A program made the position numbers and the translations under genes. This document shows, in pieces, positions 45,168 to 55,498 of a stretch of 64,000 nt of DNA; positions within the stretch are counted from its first letter, which is position 1, and the number at the start of each line of letters is the position of its first letter. A model generated the notes under the pieces. The model had not been told where the DNA came from and ran no database searches. It saw nothing but the letters and a program-made list of their open reading frames with translations. The DNA comes from Tilletiaria anomala UBC 951 (lineage: Eukaryota > Basidiomycota > Exobasidiomycetes > Georgefischeriales > Tilletiariaceae), in contig NW_013546962.1 in NCBI RefSeq assembly GCF_000711695.1, positions 1 through 64,000 on the forward strand. Reading direction: 5' to 3'.

Positions 45168-47044
45168 ATGGGCGATAAGGAACCGCCTCCTGCCAACACG
45201 GCAGCTCCCGCTCTGCTCAAGAACATGCTTATCCTCTCTTCGGTCCCGACGCTCGACGCCGAGCGCGAGGTCGAGCTGACCCGGCGCAAGCCTTCTGCAT
45301 TTGGAGGGGAGGCAGCTGATGTCAAGAGAGGATGTGAAGGAATCTCAGCGGAAGCTCTACGACCAACGCAGCCTGAAGATTCGACAGAGGCCGCTCGATC
45401 GTCCTCGATTAACTTCCTGACGTGCTTTGCCGTCGCGGCGGCGGGAGCATCAGCAGCAGGATTTGGCTACGAAAATGCCATTATCGGCCCTTTAGCGGCG
45501 CTGCCCGCATTTGTCGAGCGGTATCAGAGCCCAAGCGACACAGCGTCGACGAGCAGTGGCTATGTCTTCACTGCAGTCCACCAGAACATCCTCTTCAGCA
45601 TCCCACTCATAGGCTCCATTATTGGCGCAGTGCTGGCGACGCCACTCCAAAATCGATTCGGCAGGTGAGTTGTGGCTGTCCCCAGAGTGGTAGAGAGCTC
45701 TTCTAGACGCTGAAAGGCAAACCCCTTGTGCACGGCGGCAGGCGTGGTTCTTTGCTGCTATGCTATGCGCTCTCGCTCGCACCATTGGTCCTCGAGCTTT
45801 TTGCGCCCAATCTCGCTGCGTTTGTGCTCGGCCGCTTCTGGAATGGTATCTACTACGGTGTGGCTTTAGCCGTCGGGCCTCTCTTCCTCGCCGACTTGGT
45901 CCCCGCCGCGATACGAGGGCGGGCAGTGTCCAGCCAGAACATCCTGACCGTCGGCAGTCAAACGCTCGCCACTGTCACCGTCTGGGCGACCGAGTCTCGC
46001 CAGGGCGCGCTGAGCTACAAGATCCCCCTCGCAGTCCAGTGTGCCATCCCAGTTGTGCTAATCGCGCTGACGCTGCCGCTGCCCGAGAGTCCTGCCTGGC
46101 TCGTCAGCAAGGGCCGCCGCGACGCGGCGCGGCGCTCGCTGGCGCGCCTGCGCAGTAGCTCGGCTCAACAGGTCTCCCTCGAGCTCGCCGAGCTCATCAA
46201 AGCGGAAGAGGATAAGGTTCGGATGGAGGCAAAGGTCCACTTCTGGGATATCTTCCGGCAAAGTCAGCTGGAGCGCACGATGGTCAGCGCGCTGATCTTC
46301 TCCTTGAACCAGTGCTCGGGAATCATCCTCAGCACGACCTTCAGCGCGCTCTTCCTCGTCCAGCTCGGCGTTGCGCAGCCGTTCCTACTCAACGTCGCTA
46401 GCAGCCTCTGTCAGCTGGCCGGCGCGATCACCGCGCCATTGTTCATGGATCGCGTAGGCCGACGGCCACTGGCCATCTACGGCATCGCGTTCCTCGCCCT
46501 GATCGACTTCACCACCGGCGCACTGGCGTTCTACATAAACAATGAGCGGCCGCAGATTGCGATGACGATTGCGGCGCTGTCGTTCATCTTCAACTTTTTC
46601 TGGACGCTGTCTTTCTACTCGATTTCGCTCCTAACGCCGTCCGAGTATCCTGCCGTGCATCTGCGCACGCCCACGATGAGCTATGCGATCTTCAACGGCC
46701 AGGTCACCGCGGTCGTCACGACATTCGTCGTCCCGCAGCTCACTGCGGCCGACGCGGCGGGCTTGGGCGCCAAGACGTACATGATCTTTGGGGCGATGAA
46801 CGTCGTCTTTGTCCTGCTCGCGTACGTCTACCTCCCCGAGACGGCCGGCCGGACGCCGCGCGAGATCGAGGAGCTCTACCGCTCCGGTTTGCCGAAGCGC
46901 GCGTGGGCAACCGCCAGCGTTGGCGCACAGTGCTCGCAAATCGAGACTGAAGAGAGCATGCAGCGGATCGTGACGAGCACTACGCATGCCACGGACAAGA
47001 CGGCGAACGACGCGCCTATCCTTGTCACAACAGGAGCAGCATAA
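45168..47044 (+). CDS. MFS sugar transporter (alpha-glucoside/sucrose or hexose type)
   Basis: This is a plasma-membrane sugar porter of the major facilitator superfamily. Exons 45168-45664 and 45742-47044 join in phase for 599 residues. A polar N-terminus of about 85 residues precedes the first membrane helix (NFLTCFAVAAAGASAAGFGY), where GFGYENAIIGPLAALPAF resembles maltose and sucrose porters. Twelve hydrophobic segments can be counted. Family signatures are RFGRRRG after helix 2, GRFWNGIYYGVALAVGPLFL, PESPAWL after helix 6, MDRVGRR and PETAGRT after helix 12. The substrate cannot be read from the sequence. The neighbouring GH32 gene and AmyR-like regulator make sucrose or its hexoses likely. 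An in-frame ATG 21 bases upstream is also possible. Confidence 0.85.
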
Positions 47045-49671
47045 TCGGCGGCGGCGACGGCGTTGCCATGACTGCAATGTGCATTCCCTCATAGTCTCGC
47101 ATTTTCACTAAGTCTTTACATATATGCACCCCATCCTATATCAAAACATTCCGTCAACCACGCGGAACAACTTCCTCTCCTTTCTTCTCTCTCTCTGTTC
47201 CATCACACATGCACTCGCAACGTGTACAGTACTGAGATCTTTTTGTATTGAATTATTCTATTGATTTGCTTGGCGTCCTCCCCTGCAGGTGTAACTTCTT
47301 CCTTCCCATGCTTGAGCTTCACCTTTCACGTACGACGTGCAAAGCTGCGCTTGGACGTTGCATCTCGTATATAGCACGCATCAGGAGGCCCCACTGTAGC
47401 TACGAAACGCCTACAAGTACGCAAGCCGACCTGCAAAAGCGACGAATACATAGTCTCGCTTCTCAACGGCCAAAACGTGCACAAAGATGTGCGGCATTCG
47501 TTGCGCATGTCGAAGGAGCTGTGGCCGGCGATGAAGAAATGCCGTGCGGGTTGCCACTTGCTGTGGACAAAGCCAGCTTTGCATACGGCGGCAGATACGG
47601 ATCCGCGCCCGCATGACTGCTGAAGCGATGAAGCACGCTGAGCGCCGACATTTCCCGTGCTCGTTGGCGCACACGGACCTGCACTTAGGCACCGGCTCTT
47701 GCTGGTCTCATGATCGTCACCTGCAACGGCCCGAGAGGGAAGGAGACACAGAGTGCGCACGCATGGGTCGCCGTCGGAATGTGATCAGACTTTTACACTG
47801 GTTTGCACAAGGGGACAAATAAAAGCAGAGGAAGCGGAAGTCTAAGCCGGGTGCGCGCTGGGCCTCGGTGCAGCGCTCCTCATTCCTCTTCGGGCCCTCG
47901 TCATCATCAGCATCTGAGAGTCATGCATCGATTGATGGGATGAATGGGATGGATGAATGGAACGGCTACAAATGGCGGCCCGGAGGATCTCGGCCGGGGC
48001 CGGGAAAGCAAACAAGGAAAAGAAAAAAGGGCAACCCGCAGGCTGACTGTTGAGAGTGGGAAAGCAAGGGAACCAGAAAAAGAAAGTAATGCACTTTTCC
48101 CCGCGGGTCCCGCGGGGCTGCGGACTAGATTCGAGACTGACTCATAGTAGAAAACGGTCCGTCCTTTGGCAAAGTCCCGGGCGGTGATGAATGGGGGATG
48201 GGTTTGGTAAGATGGACAAGTTGTTGGTTGCGCCCTGATCAGGCGAGCAAAATGAAGGCCTGGTATCGGACGCGGACATAAGCTGCGTCTCGATCGCCAG
48301 GAGAGAAAGAGGGCATGTGTACTGTATCTTCGGGGCCCGCTCGCCAATGCATGGTGGCTCTCCCGACTTGAATTGATTGTTGTGCCCAGTGTGCTCCCTT
48401 TCGGCGCCGTGCTCCCGCGAAACACGCCATTATCGCATTCGGTCGTGTGCAGTCTCCGGGATGGGGCCAATCCAATTCAACCCCCCATCTCCCCGCAGCT
48501 TTGGTGACGGGTGCCGTACATGCATGAGCTATGCTCCGCTCCCGCTGGGCTCTCTTCGTCCTAGGTTTATGCATGGCACGTTGATATAGATACATAGACC
48601 TGGTTCGCTCGGCTCGCGGTGGGCGGGAGTGGGCAGAGTGTTTGGTTAGGCTCCCAAAGCCATGTCCACCACCCATGACGCGTGTAGGGATGGGGGGAGA
48701 GACATACAGCAGTAAGCTGCTTCCAATGTACTAACTCCATAGTAAATAGCAAAAGCTGCAATACATACTGAATCAGCCGCTCCAAAGCGACCGACCCTAT
48801 GACGGCGGTAGCCGGAAGAAGACGCCGACGACGATAATTGATAAAGAGAAAAAGACTTCCGGCAAGGGTCCGACGCAGCGTGTTGAATTTACCCTGGCAG
48901 CAACCAGCAGTCGCTTTTATACCGGCACCCCTCGAGCCGCTCGTCTACATGGCGAGGGCTGCTACGGAAATCGCACTTGCTGCTGCAAGTGCAAGTCGTG
49001 GTGCTGGTGATGGTACTGGCGATGCAACCGTGCTTGATGTGAGTAGTACAGACGAATGGGGTGCGCCGCGCAGGCTATTCATGCCCGGCCGGCGACCGAG
49101 GGCGAACGAGGAGGAGGCCATGCATGGTGCATTGCGCATGCACGCTCCCATGCTCTTGCCGCGTCCAAGCGAGGTTTCTGCTATTAGCTAGTCAAAGCAA
49201 GGAAAAAAAACAAGGACCTTATCAAGCGGCATTCTTTGGGAGGCCGCTGCAAACACGCAAGCACCGCACAACTCAGCCCGGCCCTCGCGTTCATGAGGAC
49301 CGCTCTGTAGGATTGCGGAATGGCATGCTCGGAAGGCCAATGGGCGGCTGAAGCCGCATCATTCCCTTCAAGCTTTGGTCCATTTTGGAGCTGCTCAACT
49401 GACGCACGGACTCTCTTGCTTGCTTCCCTTCTTCTCCCTTTGGTCGCGCATTTTCTCAACTTCTTCGCTCCCTCGGTACTGGTATTCTTCCCCGTTCCTT
49501 TCGGGACCCCATCGCACCGACACGACGGGACCTTCTCTCTCGTCCCGCGTTCTTCGGCCCGCGTTTGATGAACCAACGACTGACTGATTGGCAAATAATA
49601 AACGATATGACGACGGACGGCAATAACACTACATTTCATGCGCACGCAAATTCCGGTGCTAATTGCAACAG
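47045..49671. other. Sparse 2.6-kb region, possibly holding a 5' exon
   Basis: This is the largest stretch without a supported gene. Frames on both strands (47326-47760 minus, 47907-48470 minus, 49184-49738 minus) look like chance frames. One plus-strand segment, 48949-49038 (MARAATEIALAAASASRG), ends at a good GTGAGT donor in phase 0. This would match the phase of the acceptor at 49671, so it could be the first exon of the next gene. No RNA gene is visible. Confidence 0.35.
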
Positions 49672-52600
49672 GCATCATCATCATCATCCGCACACGGGCC
49701 TGCGCAAAGTCCAGCGCAAACGTCGCAAGGCAAGTCACTATCGCTGTCCTCCAGCGAGTCGCATTATCGCGGCGTCTCCTCCTACAGCACCGCCCAATTC
49801 GTGTCGGTCATCACGGGCTCGTCGACGCCGGTCGTGTCCCCCGCCCCTTCGCATCGACCCAGAAGGAGGGACCGTGAAGCGAGCGACGCGACGCTCGACG
49901 CCAACCACCCGTCCTCTGCTGCCCCTCACCCACACCAGAAGCACAGCCACGCCAGATCGGCGTTCTCGTCCCCTAAGCACACTCAGTACGCACGCCACAC
50001 CCGCGGCGGCGGCGGCGGCGGCGACGAGGAGGAGGACGAACAGCTTCCCGGTGCAAGTCCCGCCCGCGGTACTGCCGTGACGCCGGCGCTCAACAGGCAT
50101 CTCCAGCCGCGGCAACGTGAACGCGAAGCAGCAAGCGCGCGCAACGCAAGGGCAGAGAAGCACGACGAAGCCAGTTCCAGCTCCAGCGGCGGGCCCCTCA
50201 GCCTAGGCGGCATCGCCGCGGCGGCCGGTGGGACGATCTCAAACTTCTTCGGCGGCCTCGGCCGCAGTGCCTCGCACTCCCTCCGCTCGGCCACTGGTGG
50301 TGCTTACGCGCAGCAATATCAGGCTGAGCGCGAGCGCGATTCCAACTACAATTCCAGTAGCAAACACACAGCAGCAGGAGCAGGACCAGACTCGGCCGCT
50401 GACACGGCGCATGCAAATGACGACAGCATGATGCTCATGGCTACCGTGCCAGAACATCCGCCTTCCTTCGACAGCGCTGGCATCGCTGGCGCAGGGACGA
50501 GCGGCTTCCAGCGCAGCGTCGATTCCACCGCTTCGCCTGCCTCTGTTTCCGCCACGCAGCGCAGGAACCGCCGCAGCCTCAACGTGAGCGAGGGCGCCGT
50601 CCCTCTCTCTGGCCCTGCGTCCGGCGCCGCCGGATCGATCAAGAGCAAGAAGAAGGGGGCACCGCCCGAGTTACTTGTTATCGTGAGTGGGCCCACATCA
50701 TTTCTGAGCTGTGATCGATCGGTTCCTGACGCCATCTCCTGGTGGAAATGTGCTTCTGCTTCCGGCGCTCGGCAGGTAAGGCCCCCGCCGTCGAAGCACG
50801 TGCACCCGTTTACTATGCAGGTGCAACTAGTCACCCCGCTCAGCGGCTCACAGCAGGGTGCGAGCCGGCCCTCGATCGACGGCGGGCGCTCGAGCATGGA
50901 CAGCGCGCGCCTCCGCAGCTCGTCCCCTGTCGTCTTTCCCGATGATCCCCCACAAGCGGGTGTGGACACATCTTCGGCATCGGGAAAAGAGCGCAGGCGC
51001 ATGTCCTCCTCCTCCATCGACCCACCCAGCATCCCGCGCGGAACGCTCGACCGCAGCTTCAGCATGTCCAGTACCGTCTCCGACGCCTCGTCCGGCGCCG
51101 CGAGCGCCAGCTTCCACGCTCCACAGCCGGGGCATGGGGCAGGCCCAGCTGCAGCCTTGCAGCGCAGCTCGCGCGTCATGCCGCTGTACAATCTGTCGTT
51201 CCACGCCATCCTGCCGACAACCATCACGGACGCAGGGACTGACCAGCGCGTCGCAAAGGTAAGCAAGAAGGGACATATCGAACTGGATGGGTTTGGCGTG
51301 CTCGAGCCGCACGAACTCGTCATTGGCGTTAGCGACCTCGCCACGCTGCACCGGGCTACGCTTGCAGCAAATGTAGTGGCTGCTACTACTGTTGCTCCTG
51401 CTGCGGATACCGCGGCAGCCGTGCAAGGGGAAGGCCAGCCGTTACACAACATCGCGCCGCCGCAACGGTCGTCGATGCTCGACACGACCGATAGCTCGAC
51501 CTTCAGCACGAGCAACGGCAGCAAGAGCATTCCGTCCGGCGTCATCCCTGCGCCGTGCTCGGCAAAGCAGAGTGCCTCTGCAGCTGCGGGACCTGGTACC
51601 GTCGAGCCGCCGACCGGCTTCCAGGCGACGGCGCCCGAAGCGAAAGCGTTCGACGGGGATAAAATTGGGGCAAAGCTCATCCGCGGCATCAAGCGACTCA
51701 GCCTCGCTTCGCAGAGTAAGAGCCAAGGACAACAACAACAGCAGCAGCAGCAGCCGCAGTCCCCTCATGGGTCGCATGGTATCCTCTCGCCTGCTTCATC
51801 GCTGGTCAGCATCGTTAGCCAAGGCTCGCGCTTGCGCACCAGTCTCGACGTGACTTCGCATGCACAAGTTCTGGCAGAGAACATAAGCCTTGCCTCGCGC
51901 GGTGCTACCCTACTCTCTGGTGTTACAGTCGCGACCGACTCGCTGCCGATGGTACCGCTCGAGCGCAAGCCGGGCCAAAAGCGCGCAGAGGGTTACTACT
52001 GGACCGTGCGCAAGTGGACGCGCAAACTCGACGAGCAGCTGCACCACTCTGGCGCTGAGTGCGAAGCCAGACGTCACGCCAAACCGACTGAGTCTGCCGC
52101 CGCGCAGCAGCTCGACGGATTCGGACCCGGCCAGAACGAGATCCTCACCAAGGTCTGGAAACGCTTCAACCTCGTCAACCGCATGGGCGGATCCGAAGTT
52201 CACCCGGATGTGCGCAGCATCCCCTTCCGCCTCGAGTGGACGCGCGACACGCAGCGCATCCATCGCCGTCGCGCGACAGAGGAAGCTCGCGCTGCGGCGC
52301 AGGCCGGGATCGTGCCCAGGCGCACGCCGTCGCAGCTCCGCGGTGGCGGTGGCGACAACAGCAGCAACAGGCCTGGATCGCGGCACAACTCGACAACGCT
52401 GCGCCCTGCGCTCATACCGAATACCTTGCACGGCTCGCGCCCGAGCTCGATGCACGGAGGCTCACAGGCCGCTGCGGAGGTCTCGAGCGTTAGCGGCAGC
52501 AGCGCCATCGACCACGGGGACCGCTCACGCGGTACTGAAGAGGACAGCTCTTTGGACCATGATCGGTCTATACCTACGTATGATGACGATGACGAGTCCG

Positions 52601-52963
52601 ATCCCGAGGACAGCGAGACGCCCTGGTCGTGTCATCTCGTCCTCGGTCCTCAAACTCGCATCCCGATCGGCACGCTTGTTCCGGTGAGTAGCACTGAGCG
52701 GAGTTTCATCATCTCAGAGCATTCAGAGATGACGGCAAATGTTCCATTTTTCTCCACTGTCCATACAGGCCCCGCACCATCCCGCTCTCATCGCGCAGCT
52801 CGCCATCCCGTTCCCGCTGCCGGACCTGCGAACCTCGGGTCTGGGTGCAGACGGCGCAGGCCTGACGCGCGAAGAGCTAAAGGACATCATCAATGTCACT
52901 GTCCTCCACCTTGTTGTACGCGAATCGTTCGGCGGCTTGGGAAAAAAGAAGGGCAAGAAGTAG
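49672..52963 (+). CDS. Conserved basidiomycete protein of unknown function, 5' end unresolved
   Basis: Coding begins at or before an acceptor (branch-like GCTAAT, then TTGCAACAG at 49671). An in-frame stop lies just upstream, so a 5' exon is missing from this model. Exons are 49672-50682, 50775-52683 and 52769-52963, all in phase 0, giving about 1040 residues. Islands that look conserved are KGAPPELLVIVRPPPSKHVH, FHAILPTTITDAGT, YYWTVRKWTRKLDEQL, VWKRFNLVNRMGG and FRLEWTRDTQR. Another is the C-terminal part TPWSCHLVLGP with APHHPALIAQLAIPFPLPDL and TREELKDIINVTVLHLVVRE. Between them lie long Ser/Ala-rich disordered regions and a 10-residue Gln run near 51735. I have the impression that the RPPPSKH and PHHP islands are shared among basidiomycetes, but I can name no function. 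It ends in a Lys-rich tail. No signal peptide or membrane segment is visible. Confidence 0.65.
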
Positions 52964-53202
52964 GCAGGCTAAGTTGTCCAGACGCAAGCCGCCTTCTCCG
53001 CATCGTTCCGTCACGCAAGCTTGGTCGTTGTACTTCTGACTGCCTCGCTCTGGCTCTTGACACACCTCTACTCACTCATCCATCTTGTATCATAGATTCC
53101 ACTGTTACGCAAGAAAAATAGATACCCCTCGAGGAAGGGAGAGGAGATGTGTGTGCGTACGTGTATACCTTGGTACTATCTATGGTACATGGCGCTTGCG
53201 CC

Positions 53203-54999
53203 TCACTTCTCCGGCTCGACGGTCGTACCAGCTCGAACAGTACCCTGCGCGGAAATCGAAAGGTAGATTGTCAGCAACGCTCCAACGCCTGCTGGTACAT
53301 CCTCGTTGGCTTACTCACCCAACCAATCAGACGCCAATGCTTGTCGATTCTCCGACTGAGTGCAATCTTCTCCCCAATCTCAGTGCAAGCCGGGCTGGTG
53401 AGGAAGATCTTGGCGAGATCCGCCTTGACGCTCATCACTCTCCCGCCGGTGGAGGTGGAGCCGATGTTGACCATGAGCACCTCGTTCTTCTCGAGCTTCT
53501 TGACCTTTGTCTGCTTCTTGTCATCGGAACGGACACCGAGTAGGCGGCGCAGGAGGTAGTAGTTTATCTCCAGCTCGGTATAGATGGCGGGAAGCTGGCC
53601 GACGGCGCCGAGAACCTGCCCGACGAGTCGGTCCGCACGGCAGAGCGTCGGGTCGATCTTGGTACCAACACCGATCAGGCCACCGGGAACGGCAAAGTCG
53701 AGCTGGTTCTGCTCGGCAAGAAGTGAAGCGATGCGCGAGTGGATAGGCCGGCAGTGCACGCGCCCTTCGTTGTCCTTCGTCACGATACCCGGGCGCACCT
53801 CGATTTCCTGGCCGACTTGCAGAACACCGTTGAGGATTGAGCCACCCGCGACGCCGCCTTTCAGCTCATCGACCTCGGCACCAGGCTTGTTGACATCAAA
53901 GGAGCGGATGACAATCAGCTTGGGCGACGCACGGAAGTCGCGTATCGGGACCGGCACGCGCTTGACCAGGTACTCGCACACGGCGTCGATGTTGTACTTA
54001 AGCTGTGCCGAAATGGGGACGATCGGCGCGCTCTTGGCGACGGTGCCCTTGACGAAATCCGTGATGGACTTCCAGTGCTCCTCGGCGGCAGTTTCGCGGA
54101 TGAGGTCGACCTTGTTCTGCAAGATGATGATGTGCTCCAGCCGCATGATCTCCACCGCCGCCAGATGCTCCGATGTCTGCGGCTGCGGGCACGGCTCATT
54201 GCCGGCGATAAGCAGCAGCGCCGCGTCCATGACGGCTGCACCGTTGAGCATCGTTGCCATCAGAATGTCGTGCCCAGGGCAATCAACGAATGAGACATGT
54301 CTGTGTGTGCACAGTTTCACAATGGGCCAGCATTTCTCGTTTCAACATTTCTGCATCCCGAGGCATACATCCAGCCTTCCAGTAATGCTCGCCAAGACTC
54401 ACCTCAGCAGCTTGTATGTGCCACCACACCCTAGTCGCTCGCAAGGCGGGTCGTCCTGCTTGCTCGAAGGGAAAGATCGGTAGCACCCCGGTCGCGGGCA
54501 GGCCTCGTTGTCGCATTTGTAGATCTGTGCATGGATGATGGGGGATGCGAAGTCAGCTTGTCTCTTCCTATGGCTGATCGCCTGTTTCTCGTTCCGGCAC
54601 TCTCGCACCTTTGCGTTGGCATACCCTAGCTTGATGGTGATGTTTCGGACGAGCTCGTTCTTGAAGCGGACCGTCTGGACGCCGGAGATGGCCTTGACGA
54701 CGGTGGACTTGCCATGGGCTACATGCCCGATAGTGCCGATGTTGATGGTGGCCTGCTTGCTGATTACCTCTGGACTCAGCGGATTGAGGTTGTCGACGTC
54801 TTGAGGAGCCAAGCATTGTGGGGGGTTTTATGTCAGCACCGACGGGCGAGGATGTCGTCCGACCACCAGGACCGCAGCTGCGCGGCGTTCGGCGCCCGAC
54901 TTTCGCTCGACACTCACCAATAGAGACCTTTTTGATCCCCTCGGCGATGCTCTCCACCGCTGCAGCCCCTGCGCCGCCATTTGCTGATTCAGCTGCCAT
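53203..54999 (-). CDS. GCD11: Translation initiation factor eIF2 gamma subunit
   Basis: eIF2-gamma is the GTPase core of eIF2 and carries initiator Met-tRNA to the 40S subunit. Exon 1 ([20 protein letters not shown] to KVSIG) ends at a GTGAGT donor near 54926. The next exon starts [20 protein letters not shown] and holds the P-loop [10 protein letters not shown] third exon carries the zinc knuckle with paired Cys ([19 protein letters not shown]). The fourth holds G3 DCPGHD, NKVD and SAQ, domain II ([20 protein letters not shown]) and domain III. A small last exon, [13 protein letters not shown], follows an intron and ends at TGA 53203. The C-terminal [16 protein letters not shown] motif is highly conserved. 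The length is close to that of other fungal eIF2-gamma proteins. Confidence 0.93.
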
Positions 55000-55498
55000 C
55001 CTTCCGATGCTGCCTGCCCGTCTCTTCTCTTCGCTGCTCTGATTCTCTTCCGTGTGTCAAATCTAAGGGACACACTCCCAGGCTATCTGGCTCCTTGGCG
55101 AGACCCCGACTGGCTGGCTGGCCGTCTTTCTGGCAGCTGAAGCGCACGGCAGCTGGTGTCTGCTCCTTGCGGTCTTCCTCGACGACTGCTAGCTTGTTGG
55201 CTGGTATCGCTGACGATGGCGATGATGATGGGGCCGTCGACAAGAAGAACATCCTCGCTCCATCTCCAACCAACTTAGTTTAATCGACCGAAGAAAAAAA
55301 TCATCCTCCAGCGACGGGTGGGCGGGTGGAGACTGCTGCAGTGCCCGGAACGGTTCCGCGCCCACCCCATAGTCATTACCATCACGAAGACATCTTGTAC
55401 ATTGAGATAGCATCGCACGCCATAGAGTTTGCCGTCGTTGAAGGAGGCAAGCAGAGGGGGAGGCAGAGCATCGATGCGAGTCGGGTCCGGCTAAGAAA
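55000..55498. other. Divergent promoter between GCD11 and the PPR-like gene
   Basis: These 499 bases lie between two start codons facing away from each other. Short frames on both strands show no family features. Confidence 0.45.

Noticed and set aside
47326-47760. 144-codon minus-strand frame in the sparse region
   Set aside because: Three overlapping frames on the same strand are open here, none with protein-like features; probably chance.
50346-51692. 448-codon minus-strand open frame
   Set aside because: It lies opposite the unknown basidiomycete gene, whose frame has the conserved-looking islands. It is a mirror frame caused by high GC and low stop density.
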